Origin: Serinus canaria
Taxonomy: Eukaryota > Chordata > Aves > Passeriformes > Fringillidae
Assembly: GCF_022539315.1 (NCBI RefSeq)
Contig: NC_066333.1
Coordinates: forward strand, 3,286,001 to 3,350,000
Length of the DNA stretch: 64,000 nucleotides
Reading direction: 5' to 3'
Made by a program: the position numbers and the translations under genes. The notes below the pieces were generated by a model, which was given only the letters and a program-made list of their open reading frames with translations, did no database searches and had not been told where the DNA came from. How positions within the stretch are numbered: position 1 is the first letter of the stretch; every line of letters starts with the position of its first letter. This document shows, in pieces, positions 48,958 through 60,261 of the stretch.

Positions 48958-49290
48958 TGGCATTCACATTCTCTGAACCTGAGAGAAGCAGGAAAAGCAG
49001 GATCAAACCAATCCTTATCTCCTTTGCTGCTCCTGTGTTGTGCCAAAGCAGAATGCAATGTGGAGGTTGTTTGCCCAGAGTGATGTGTTTGGTTTCCTTG
49101 GCCTGTCAGTGCAGACTGTGGGTCAGCAGGCACTCACCAGGTTCTGGGCAGCTGAGTTGGGTGCTTGTGCAGATTCAGTTTAGATGTAGTATGGTATGTT
49201 ATAAAATAATATAAAATAAAGTAATTATTAGCCTTCTGAAATCAATGGAGTCAGATGCATCATTCCTCCCGGACGTCGGGCAAAAATATC
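48958..49290 (+). repeat. Diverged family B LTR abutting the CpG island
   Basis: Begins 'tggcattcacattctctgaa', matching the start of the copy at 58555, and retains 'tgctcctgtgttgtgccaaa', 'gtatggtatgttataaaata', 'ttagccttctgaaatcaatg' and 'gagtcagatgcatcattcct'. The right end is blurred: after 'cattcctcc' the sequence becomes CpG-containing ('cggacgtcgggc'), including a GACGTC palindrome at 49273-49278. No target-site duplication is convincing. Older and more diverged than the other copies. Confidence 0.75.
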
Positions 49291-50188
49291 ACGATAATAC
49301 TCCCGTCGTTCTAAGTCTCCGGCGCTCCCGCAGTGTTTACAATCAATCTCCAGGCGGTTGTTTTAAACACCCAGCGGTGTGGTTGGCAGCGGGAGCGCGG
49401 TCCGTGCCCGGGGCAGCCCCGGGAGCGCCGGAGCCGCCGCCGGTCCAACACCGCCCCCTTCGGGCCCGGCAGCGCCGGAGCCGCCAGCGGGGCCGGGCAG
49501 GAGCCGCGGGAGGGAGCGGGAAGGAGAGGGAGCAGGAACGGGAGGGAGCAGGGCTCGGCTGCCACCGGCAGTGACAGCCCGCCCGCCCCGCTGCCATCCC
49601 CGCTGCAGTCACTGCCCAAGGCTGGCAGCACAGGTGCTCTGTCCGGGTGGTCATGCTCTCCTTTTCCTGTGCGAATCCAGCCGGGTGACTGATCCAGACT
49701 GATCTGATCCCTATTTAGGGCCTTGGGTTTCCTCTCCCCCTCTTATAATTTTGGGTCAAGAAGTTACCTCTGGACAGCAATTCTTAGAATTGTGCCCGGA
49801 ATTGTCTCCCTGCCTGTGCCTAAGCCCTAGGAGTGCCCAGGGCGGTGTGACTCGCTGCTCAGCAGTGAACTCCCGAAACTAAAGTGAATAAGGATGGAAA
49901 TGACTATTTTCAGCTGTAGGTGCCCGTGAGCTGCTCGTAGCGGCCGCCCCATCGAACAGCAGGGCTCGGGGGGGCCTATCTCCTCCTTGGCTCCAGCAGA
50001 GGGTCGCTCCCTCCATCCCATCCCATCCCATCCCCGCGCCGCTCCCGGCCCCAATCCCACCCCCAATCCCAGCCCTCCGTTTAACGCCAGCCCCTCGCCG
50101 CTCGCCATCCCCGCCGGAGGCAGGGCAGTGGTAGCAAACCTGCCTGCGCCGCGCGATGCTGCGCTCCAGCCGCTCCCGCGGGGCGCTG

Positions 50189-50200
50189 TGCGTGCGCGCA
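50189..50200 (+). promoter_or_regulatory. NRF1-like site
   Basis: The word tgcgtgcgcgca resembles the palindromic NRF1 core (GCGCATGCGC) with one altered base. It sits 324 bp upstream of the predicted start codon, inside the CpG island. Binding is inferred only. Confidence 0.35.
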
Positions 50201-50352
50201 GCCGGCCTTGAATAAGCCCCGAGCCCCCCGAAACCTGCGCTCCGCTCGGCAGCCGCTCCCCCGGCGGAGGCGGCCGGCGGTGCCCCCGGCGCGGCGGGGC
50301 AGCGGGGCCGGCTCTGCGCGGGCGCGGCCGGCGCTGGGCTCGGGGGGCACCT

Positions 50353-50393
50353 CCCGCCCGCCCCCCGCCCGCCCCGCTGCGCTCCCCGCCCGC
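50353..50393. promoter_or_regulatory. Cluster of GC boxes
   Basis: Five overlapping or adjacent CCGCCC words, the reverse of the Sp/KLF-family GC box, 130-170 bp upstream of the start codon. This is typical of CpG-island promoters. Confidence 0.5.
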
Positions 50394-50453
50394 CGCCACT
50401 CCGAGCAGCACCGCGGCTCCGGCTGCCGGGGCCGCCGCCGCGCACGGCCACCA

Positions 50454-50510
50454 ATGCGGGGGATAGCGGCGGGCAGGCAGCGGCTCCGCGGCAGCGGGGA
50501 GGGCAGGTGA
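50454..50510 (+). CDS. Upstream open reading frame (18 codons plus stop)
   Basis: An ATG at 50454 opens an 18-residue arginine/glycine-rich frame closed by TGA at 50508-50510, 13 bp before the main start at 50524 and in a different frame. Its start context is weak (C at -3 and C at +4), so leaky scanning and reinitiation at the main ATG are plausible. Whether it is transcribed depends on the unknown transcription start. The peptide itself is probably without function; the effect would be on translation of the downstream gene. Confidence 0.4.
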   Translation: MRGIAAGRQRLRGSGEGR

Positions 50511-50523
50511 ACTCCGGGGAAGG

Positions 50524-50593
50524 ATGACCGGCGTGGCCGCGATCGTATTTTTCTTGCAGCTCTTGCTCAGGGCGGACGGACAGGTCTTCCCAG
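50524..50593 (+). CDS. First coding exon of an unidentified secreted or membrane protein (signal-peptide exon)
   Basis: The exon encodes 23 residues plus one base. It starts MTGVAA, has a hydrophobic core IVFFLQLLL and then polar residues RADGQ before VFP. That layout matches a signal peptide, with a plausible cleavage after ADG or nearby. The start is chosen because an in-frame TAG lies at 50464-50466 with no other in-frame ATG between, and the context is acceptable (A at -3). The exon ends in CAG followed by GTGAGTG (50594-50600), a consensus donor, leaving a phase 1 junction as is common for signal-peptide exons of extracellular proteins. If read through, a stop appears two codons into the intron. 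It lies at the heart of the CpG island. I do not recognise the gene from so few residues, and no further exon is certain in the window. Confidence 0.72.
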
Positions 50594-53500
50594 GTGAGTG
50601 ATGCCCGCCCGGCCGGTGCCCCGTTCTTGCATCCCCCTGGTACCCCCGGCCGCGGGCGGCTCTCCCGGCAGCCCGAACTCCGCGCCTCGTCCGTGCCTCC
50701 AGCCCCGCGGCCTCGCAGGGAGCTCCCGGTGCCACCCGGGGAGCGGCAGGGGATGGAGGCGCCTCGGAAGGCTCTGGCCAGCGGCAGCGAGCAGCCTCGG
50801 TACCCGCCGGTACCCGCGGAGGCGCCGGGGAAGGGATGCGAGGAGCTCTGCCCGGCCGTGCGGGGGTCCCGCCGGGGCTGGGGCCGGGGGAGACTCGTTC
50901 CTGCCAAAGTTGCGTGTGGCAAGAGGTGACAGCATCGCCTTTATTCTGGGATTCTCGACACGCGAGGCGTTTTTTGGTGGTTTGCGAGCCCAAGGCAGGA
51001 GTCGGCTCCTGCGGGATGTGCGGCTCCTGCGGGGGGAGCGGCTGCCTTTCCCCTCCGGTCAGGGGAAGGGGTCTGGGCTTGCCCTGGGAAGTTTAGGGGC
51101 AGCTGTTTCAGCACTTGCATGTCACAGCTCCGGGAACTTTCTCGGGGGGCTCAGCCAGTGGGTCGGCTCCTTCCCAATTGTCACTTTGTCTGTCGCTGAT
51201 GTTTAGGAGTACTTTGCTCCCTGGCATGTGTACAGTAATAGTAGCCGGCTGTTTTCCCACTCCTACGAGTTGCTTTAGGCATAGTTTGAATTACTTGAAG
51301 ATGGCAGGTGCTTATAGAGCTGGCTTTCTCCTCCTGTGCTATTCTGTAGGTAATCCAAAGCTACACGGGTCTTGTTTTTCTCCTGAATCTTGCAATACAT
51401 TAATTTTCTCACTGCAGTTTGTGCTCATGCTAAAAGATAAGCACTTATAGCTTTCTTCTCTCTTGACTTAGGGGGAAAAAAAAAGTATTTTAAAACTACC
51501 TGTATGTTTAAGACGAGTAAAATTTCCCTGTGTTGTTGGCTTAACACAGAGATACATCTCATTGCCCGTGCCTTAGGCGTGCTGGAGGCACGAAACTAAG
51601 TTGAGTTCATCTCAAACACAAGAAGGTTTTTGTGACTCGAAGCAGCAGCTCGGGTGACTCCGTCTCGCTGTTTTAAAGCAGCAGTAGTGGCGTGTCGGAG
51701 GTGCTGAGCACCGAGCCCACCTTGCCCCGAGCCCCTGGGCACAGGCTGGGCTCAGGGACGGGGCTGGCTGGCAAGGGCCGGGCAGACCCTCGCCCGAGGA
51801 GGTGCTGTCACCAACCCGGCTGGCTTTGACACCACCGGGATCGTGTTTACATTGCTAGGCAACTGCACAAAGCACAGATTTATTAGAGAGGCTGGGAAAT
51901 CTAACCTAGTTAAATAACTGCTTCCTTGAGTAAGCAATATGTGGAGCTATTTATTTCCCCCCTTTCCTCTCTCTCCCTTCCAACTGTTTTCGTGTTCTTG
52001 ACACTTGTCATATCAATTGTGATTAGATCCCGGGCTTTTGATGAATCATTTAGCCAGATGCTTGGAAAGAAGAGTGTTCTGGGAAAATAGCAAAGTTTTA
52101 AGGGGGCAGAAGATACTTTGTGTTTGAGGGAGATAACGTAATATGAGCTAAACGCATGAAAATTTAACATATTTCAATTATATTTAGGAAAGCTATGAAA
52201 TATTTTAATTATCAGTTCAGTGGAAATAGTAACTGTGAGGGTTTTTTAAAAATCATTAGAATCCCCTTCTCCCTTCTATTTGAGCACGCATCCTACCATC
52301 CAAAGTAAGAGGCACTGATATTAATAACTATTTTCTGAGCTGCTTGTGGTACTGAAATTAGAGGAAAGCTTTCTACTCTTAAAATAAATATCTGCTGTGA
52401 AGTGCACCGGTCTGGACTGTGTCCCTGTAGCTGATTTTTTTTTTTTTTTTTTTTTTTTTAATGGTAAAAAGCAAAATTTTGCAGGTGCACTTTGTCCCTG
52501 AAAATTCCGTGAAGTTTGGAGTGGCTCCAGCTGAAGCCATCGGTGTCTTTCCGCGTCTTCCATCAGGTGGTGCTCTCTCCATAACTTTTAGGATGCAAAT
52601 ACCTCCCGTATCCGATTATTTTTTCAAAGATAACTGCGTTTATACAGCAGCCTTTTGTTAAACATCCCGAAAAATCACTGTGCAAGTTGTTGGCTGTTAT
52701 TTATTTTTTTTTAAACTTATTTTCTTAAGTGATCGCTGGACTAGGAAATAGGAAAGGCACAAATCAAGAGGAAATGTTGTCGGTTCCTACCCGATTTGCA
52801 CAGCTGCTGCTGCTTTGTGTTATTCCCAACGTAAAATTAGGAATACTACAAAGAGACAGCAGAATGCTCATGGTTTCTCCCTGGCATACCTCGTTTCATC
52901 CTGAGGGAGCTGGCTACCACTCATTTCTTTATGTAATTTCTCTATCACTCTATTTATAACCCTTCTCCCCAGCAATTACTTCCCCTTCCCTGCAGTCTCC
53001 GTATTTATTTGTAACTCAACATATGCTTTTCGAGGCTCTAAACTTTTTGTCAGCTCTAGGGTCAGCTGCTAATTTAAATGCTTTACTTTTCCGGGCCAGA
53101 CACAGAAGTAGCACCAGGTAATGACAGCGGTACCCAGTTCTTTCAGGATTTTGGAACAGCATTACTTAGAGGGAAGTTCTTCCCCTGAGAGTCCGTGTGT
53201 GTTTTTTCTCCCACCAGAACATGTGGGGTATCCTGCAGTTGCCGCACACTTTGCTATTGTCTGTTTTGTGAGGATTTTTAGCACGACAGGGGGATAAATA
53301 GAGATATTAAAGTCATTTACAGCTGTGAAAAAGCATCCGGGGGGGGGGGGGAAAGTAGGACAGAGGGTTTGCATGGGGGCTGTTGACCTGAACACCGGAT
53401 TATTTAACACTTGTTTTTCTTCTGATGGCAGTGCTTAATTTAATTTTGCCCCTGCCCTGCTCCTTGTTTTGCCGGCAGAGCTCGAACGCTCCCAAGGGCT

Positions 53501-56500
53501 GCTGCCACATCGCGAAGTTGCGGCAGCTGAGAGTTCATTACACAGGGCTCGTCCAGCCCGGAGAGAAGATGAAAAGGGAGCAAACTGCAAGGAAATTTTT
53601 GGGGGAAGCCTTAATTTAGTAGGAGTTCATTCGCTCAGGTTTTGCTGTCAGTAAATTGGCGGTGAAAAACGGGCCTTTCTGAGCGAGCTGCTCTGTGTGG
53701 CAGTTGTTAACAATGCAGCCATTTAACTCAATAATCACTTTTCTCTCCCTCTGGGGAGCTGTTAGCGCCACAATTCCACTTTATTTTTATCCCCGGCTGG
53801 CTCGATTTGTTTTCTAATACATAAACAATTAATCCTAAGAAGGTGATGTTGTGAAACTGCCTCTTTCGACAGCGGCAACGAAAGGTCACTGTGTGTATGA
53901 AGGCGTTTGTGAATCTCCGAGGGATAATCCTTCTCTTTTACAAATGCAGAGCCCTTTTTAACCATCCACCCTCCTGCAAGTCCCTGAGCTCTGCTCCTCT
54001 CGTTTAATTGCACTTTTAAAGTCTGTTATGCTCTGCGTGCAGGCCCACGTGCTCCAGTTTTCATTATTATTACGAGAATGATTTGGGGCACTTACTGTAG
54101 AATATTAAAGTATATTTTTTTTTTCAGAAGGCACCACCATCTGTTGCCATGGAAACCCGAATAGTAGTAAAGATGTAGGTCTGTGCCTTTGAACCTCGAA
54201 AGCCACGGACAAGGGTTGTTTCTTATAGGAACAATTACTTTTGTACATGAAATCCAGTTAAGTGGGGAGAAGAAAGAGAAATAAATTGATCTGTTCAGCA
54301 TTGCTCTGACAATCCTCTTGAATAACGTTCAGCACAGAAGGATCAGTGTCTCTGATTCTCTCCGTGTGTATGGTGTGGGTTTTTTAAAGCTCATTATTTA
54401 TCATAATAGTTGTTTTATGCCTCTGGTAATTTTCATTGTGATTTTATAAGCGAGGTGCACGAATGTGTATTGGCAGGTATTGTTCTTTGCTTGAATGGGA
54501 AGCACTGAATGTACAATGGAGAGGTGTGCATTGGAACTCAAATATTTTGGCAGTGGGAAAATTTGAGACTGATTTACCGTGGCCCTAATTAAGAAAAAGA
54601 ATAAAAATAGCAGATGTTGTCTGAAATCCACCTACCAAAATCTGATTGTATACATGGGTTTGCTCAGTGATGAGAGTGATAACACTTCTGCTTTGCCACA
54701 GCAATCCTGCAGCCTGGTTGACATCCCCAGGAACCCTTAGGGTGTTTGGGTGACGAGCAGCAGGATGTGTGTGTGTGTGCATTGCTATATAAAGCCCTCT
54801 GTCTTTCTAGAGAGACATCCCTTAATTTTTTATGGAAACTGCTGCAGTCTGTTTCCTCGGTGTCTTGTAAGGCACAGATTAAAAATGTAACTGAGCTTCC
54901 AAAAAAATGCTCGTAGGAACATCCAGAGATGAGACTTTGCTTACAAGTGTTTGAAACAGCAGCAGCATGCAGGGGTGAACCTGCACCTGCTGCTGAGAAC
55001 AAGTTGTAGTCCAGGTTCCCATCTGTGAAGGAGGAAACCTTCTGAGTCTCCCCTTGCCCCAGTAGCAGAGGGCTCCACTCCCCTGAGGAAGGGCTCGTGG
55101 GGTGCCATTCCTTGGCTCTGTGCTCATATTCTTGATAAGAAGGTGGTATATGGCTCTTCTGGAAGGTTTTATGGAGCAGCATTACTTGGCTCATTTAAGC
55201 CAATGTGTTTGGCCTGGAGTCACTTTTTTCATACCACTCACAGTTCATGGCTTTCTTATTTTTCTTTAGCTGGTGCTCTCCCCTGTTTGTGCTGGATGGT
55301 ACTACATGGATGTACCTTCCTTTGGATGGTCTCTGCTTTTTTTTGAGACATCCTTACCTACCTCTTACCCTGCCCCCTTCCTGGCCTGTGCTGTCCCTTA
55401 CTTTGAATGCCATTCCAGGCAAAAGCAGAGAAAAAGAGCAGGCACACAAAGGTGGTGGGTGTTGTTGATGGCATCAATGAGGACTTCTCACAGCCTGGTC
55501 CTATTTTTCTGTGCACTTGTCATTACAGAACAAAAAGGGGTTCATTATTGTGAGCTCTAAAGATCATACATCTTCATGGTAAAAGAGACAATTACTGTCT
55601 TAATCAGACTATGCATCATTTAATCAGTCCTGCTTGTTTTTTAATATCCAATAAATACATCCCATCTATCACTGCAGTTCAGAGATGTCAAATGCTTTGT
55701 AAACTGGATGGCAGGACATTGCACGTTCCAGAGGAAAATGCTAATAGGAAAGAAATTTCAGCTAAAGCAAACAAGGATCTCTGGAGAAAGGAGGCTGTTA
55801 AGGTGTTGTTTAATGCCCCAGTTAAAGATGATGTAATTCTAGGAAGTCCTGGTAAAACAGGACAAGAAACCCCAGGAAGAAAGAACCTACTTAGTGCTTG
55901 GTCTCCTCTGGTTATCTTGTTTTCTTTTAAGTAGTGCTTGTAAATCAATCCAAGGCCAGTTGCTGGATTTCTTTTCTCCAGCTGGATCCCCCTGGGAGTG
56001 CAGCCTTGGGAATTCAAACCGACTTGGTGAATTCTGCTGCCGTTTGAAGCGGTGCTGCTCATGTAGTTGAGGAATGATTGAGCTGCTTATGAATTTTGGG
56101 AGGATGGGACCTGGCTCTTGTTCCTTGATATTTTTGAGTTCATCTCTCAGGAAGGCTGTGGGGTTTGACAGCTGATGATGTTGTGTGGGCACAGATCAGT
56201 GCTGCAGCCTGAGCAACCTCCGGTTACGCAAAGCTCTTTGTTCAGCCATGCTGCTCCCTTTGTGCTGGAAGTGCTCTAAGTGTCCCAAATCTCATGTTTT
56301 CTTAGCTGAAACAGCTTCAGATCTGGCTTTACAGAGGAAACAGAGTTTATCACTTTTTTTTCCACATATATCCTTGTCAATCTCAGCTTCGTTCCCGGTA
56401 GTGACTGTGTTGAATCACTGGGAAGCAGCTCCTGGCTGTGAACTCAGCTGTGGAGTGAAGGAGGGCTGCTCCACTCTTCTCCTCTGCAATGCTGTAAAGA

Positions 56501-58554
56501 ACAACAAAATCAACAGTATTACATCTTCAACCAGAGTTTATCCTTTTTTTTTTGGTTGAGAATCAATCCTTCCCTCTTTTGAATTTGAAGAAAGTATCAT
56601 TACCTGTGTGAGCAGAAGTAGGGCTTCAGGCTGTGCTGGGGATGTTATTGGAATATTGTGCTTTTGACTCCAGCACTGCTGAATTCTCTGCTGCTACCTT
56701 AATCTGAACATGTGTGAATCTTCCTCCCCTCAGTACTGACTCAAAGATCAGCCCTCAATAGCAGAGAGGAGAAAATAAATCCTAAATAGGCAAACATACC
56801 AACTTTGAAGTGAGCTTTCAGGGTCTTTTATTTAATGACAAAGTGTGGAGTCGGGGATGGTAATGGTGCCACGTGGTTTTGTTTATTTGAGAAGATAATG
56901 ATGGTTTGTAGGAGTCAAAAGCAGTGTGTGATTGTGACCAACTAGTAGAAGTAGGGCACAAAGCAGGGGAGGAAGAAGGGAATTGAAGCAATCTGACTGC
57001 TCTATAATGGGCCTTTCTTCCTTTAGAAATGTTTACTGGAAGTGCAGCAGCATTTGCTGGATAAGCAGAAGAGCACTTCTGTCAGCAGGATGGGAAGCTG
57101 CTGAGCTTGATGGTTCGTTTCTCCAGAAAAGGGATTTGCTGTCAACGTGTACCCACTTAGGTGGGGGCAGCCCAAATCTCATTCTGCATTCCTAGGTGGG
57201 AATTCAGTGCTCTAATGGGAACAGTTGTTGCTGAAAGTGTAAAGTGCAGAGTATTTCTACCAGTCTGTCATTCCCAGGGAAATATTTTGTAGTTTTGATG
57301 TTTCTGCAGAGGTCTGTGGCTGAGAGGTAGATTCAAAAAGCCCCAACCAGCTGAGGCAAGAGGCTCTCTGTGTAACTCTGCCACTGCTTTCAGGTGCTAC
57401 CAAGAATTTTTTACTAACTTGTTCTTAGTTCTTAAGAAAAGCAGCAAGATAAACAATAATGAGCTATTTCTGGTGTTTTCCATTCACACCCACCTGTTTA
57501 AAAGGGGTGAATCTCTCTAGAAAGGCTGCTCTGGGCTGTCTCTGGGTCTCTAGCTTGGGTGTGATTGTCAAGTGGCTGGGCAGAAGTGCTTGTGACCTCC
57601 TCACTGTTTCTCCTTGTCACCTTCTCATCCCAGACTCCAGAGGCAATTGCCGGTTTTGCAATGGTACCAACTCCTCTCCTAATGAGCCTCTTTAACAGAA
57701 ACTCCCTTTCCCCTCTTAGTTGTTTATTAAACCTGAAGGGATGGCTTTGTTGTGTAGTAACTTTGGAATGCTTGAAGAGCCAACTGCTAAATGCTTTAGA
57801 GGCACAAATTGCCGGGGCTTTTTGATGCCCTGAAGAACGTTTTCTCTGCCCTTGTATAAGGGAGAAACAGAAACAGCAGCAGAAACGTGAGCAGTGCCAC
57901 AGTCAAGCAAGAAGGGTGGCAGCTGGCAGGATCCTGGTGTTGGGTGGGATTAGTGATGGGAAGGACAATGGCAAATTTATAGCAGAAGGAAGAGAAATAG
58001 AAAAGGGGACTTGGCCAGAACAGAAACAGTGAGGAAGCAGACATAAAGTAAAGCTCTGCAATGGGCTGCTGGATGCTCTCAGGCTGGGAGGGTTGCTGGC
58101 ACTGATAGAATCTCCCTTTCTTTCAGCTGAATGTCCACCAGAGTCACTGTGAGATAGCTCATGGCTGCAAATTTTGCTCCTTAGCCTGAAATGTGGGGTA
58201 CAGCACCTAGCTCTTGTCTTTAATTTCAGTGGTTGAGCATCTCCCTTCACAAACCAAACTGATGTGAATATTTTGAATTTACCAGTAGCCCATTCTAGTT
58301 TTGCTTAGAAAAACATCTATTTATCTGTTATATTTGCCAGTTGCTTATATTTTAAGAGCCTTATCCATGCCAGCAGCAGTTCTCCCTGTTGTTCCTGCAG
58401 CTCAGCTGCTATCTCACAGCTCTGCTCGTGTGCTCACACGAAAGTTGCACACTGTTTATTTCACAAATGGGATGGGATAAACATGTGAGAGGAAAAGCCT
58501 GTTATATTTACACTCTGCAGAACACTGCTGCTGTCCCACAGTGGCTGATCAGTG
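50594..58554 (+). other. Presumed first intron, repeat-poor left part
   Basis: Begins with the donor GTGAGTG. From 51.2 to about 54.6 kb it is strikingly free of CR1 and LTR sequence, with scattered CpG-containing words, unlike the repeat-laden DNA upstream. This is a pattern often seen where regulatory elements are kept. Simple tracts are a T-run of about 25 at 52435-52459, a G-run of 13 at 53339-53351 and (TG)7 at 54766-54779. A possible but unproven exon lies at 53479-53650 (see findings). From 54.6 to 58.5 kb I see nothing coding. The intron would continue past 64000. Confidence 0.55.
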
Positions 58555-58945
58555 TGGCATTCACATTCCCTGGATGTGATTCCTTCGCCCAGGATTTTCT
58601 CCTGGGAAGCTGAGGAGCCTCACAGAAAAGGAAAACAATTCTGATCTCATTTGCTTCTCCTGTGCTGTGCTCACATGTGGAATGTGTTTGGAGATTGTTC
58701 ACCCACAGGTGATTGTTCCATTGCATTCTGCTGGGAGTTGTTTTCACTCTTTGGCCACTCAGGGCCAGGCTGTGTCAGGGCTCTGGAGAGAGTCACCAGT
58801 TTGCATTGGTATCTTTTTAGCATTCTGTCTGTATCCTTTCTGTATTCTTTAGTGTAGTATAATATTCTTTAATATAATATAGTATCATAAAATAACAAAT
58901 GATCCTTCTGAGCACATGGAGTCAGATTCACCATTCCTGCCTTCA
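58555..58945 (+). repeat. Family B solo LTR, young subfamily, perfect 6-bp target-site duplication
   Basis: Runs from 'tggcattcacattccctgg' to 'cattcctgccttca'. The flanking hexamer tcagtg is found at 58549-58554 and 58946-58951, defining TG...CA ends and a 391-bp element. About 190 bp of its centre looks identical to the copy at 33495. It lies in the presumed first intron, in the same transcriptional direction as the gene. It carries a 'ttctcctgggaagctgagga' block and a 'tctttaatataatatagtat' A/T segment before the 'gagcacatggagtcagattc' landmark. Confidence 0.92.
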
Positions 58946-60261
58946 TCAGTGGCCCTGCACTTACAATAGATCAGGATATTTTGGGTGCCTCAGTGCGTCT
59001 CTGGGCCTGGGTCAGAGCCTGTGCCAGACAGCCCAGATGTGCCTCAATTTGTGCAGCAGCCAACCCTAATTAAACATCCAGGAGCCATCACCCACCTACA
59101 GAAAACCAGTCACTCATCTTTGCCCCTTCTCTTCAAAGATCTGGTTTTGAGCCTTTCACCTGAGACTGATTTTTTGTGTTGCCTTGCTGGCTCTGGCTGC
59201 TCAGGGCACAATCAGCTGATGGATTTGACTTTCAGATGGGTGGCTGGGAGCTCCTTGGTCTGGCTGCTGTGCCAGCACTGACTCATTCCCTCTCTGGAAG
59301 GTGCCCTGGGGCCTCTGCTGCTCTCCTGCCTGGCAAGGCAGGTACAGAGAGCAGGGCTGGATGGCTGCCAGCACACCCCTGACTCCATGGCACAAACAGG
59401 GCACTTGGAACTTGCCAGGGATGCTGCATTGCACCCACTGTTTCATTTTGGGAATTTTCTTGTTTGTATAAATTAAATCTAGACCCACTTGGACTTTCCC
59501 ATAAATACAATCTGAATAACTATTTTGTTGAAAAAAAAAAACCTGCTCTAAACCAGGCACTTCCTGCAGTTCTTGAGGTTCAAACATTCCATCAGGGAGG
59601 AGGAATCCATGTGATCCAGTAAAAAATAACAGGTTTCAGAAAAAAAATAAAAAACATCATTTTAAAAGAGATTTTTGCTATGCAAATGTTGCTCAAAACA
59701 TTTCCCCAGCTTCCTGAATAATTTTTTTGTTGGCGATAGGGTTTCCTACGCAAACAGTAAATATTTTTATGATTAAAACATGGGAGATGCTGTATGTACT
59801 AACAGCTATCAGCACGTGGTGGGAATGATCAGAGAAGTGGAAAGCTTGGAAATAAACACAGTGTCTCTGTTGGCACAGGGATAACCCTGGAGACTGCCAA
59901 GGCCAGAGCCTGCAAAAATAAGAAAGTATAATTAATTGTCCTTAAATGAACTTAGCAAGCAAAAATAACCCTTTTAAAGTAAACACCCAACTTTGCACCT
60001 TTTGTAATAAAGCTTTTCCATGTGCATAAGATTTCCATGTTCTATAAGGTGTTTATTAAGATTTCTGTGCTTGTTTATTGTAAAAGAAAATTACCATACA
60101 GAGTACAGCTGCACTGGACATCTGCTTTACCCTGCACTTTGATTTTCTAGTAATGACACAAAACCATTTCTGATCATGGCTGGGAAGGGATGTTTTGGAA
60201 TGTTACTTGGTGATTTCTGAAGGTCACTTGGCAGTTGTCTATACTGAATCACCCCAGGGTT

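Larger units (their letters stand above)
49291..51180. promoter_or_regulatory. CpG island promoter region
   Basis: GC content and CpG density rise abruptly here and fall again by about 51.2 kb. There are two dense cores, about 49375-49640 and 49920-50930, with a less GC-rich gap between. CpG is otherwise depleted in the window. GC boxes ('cccgcccgcccc' type) cluster at 50353-50393, and an NRF1-like palindrome 'tgcgtgcgcgca' lies at 50189-50200. No TATA box stands at a sensible distance, so a dispersed housekeeping/developmental-type promoter is inferred. The transcription start cannot be placed from sequence alone. Long antisense frames here (up to 388 codons) are GC-driven artefacts. Confidence 0.9.

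Noticed and set aside
49827..50993. 388-codon antisense open frame (and an overlapping 347-codon one) across the CpG island
   Set aside because: GC-rich DNA has few stop codons, so long frames arise on both strands. The translations are proline/arginine/glycine/alanine-rich without a domain, and overlap in several frames. The plus-strand exon with donor and upstream stop is better supported.
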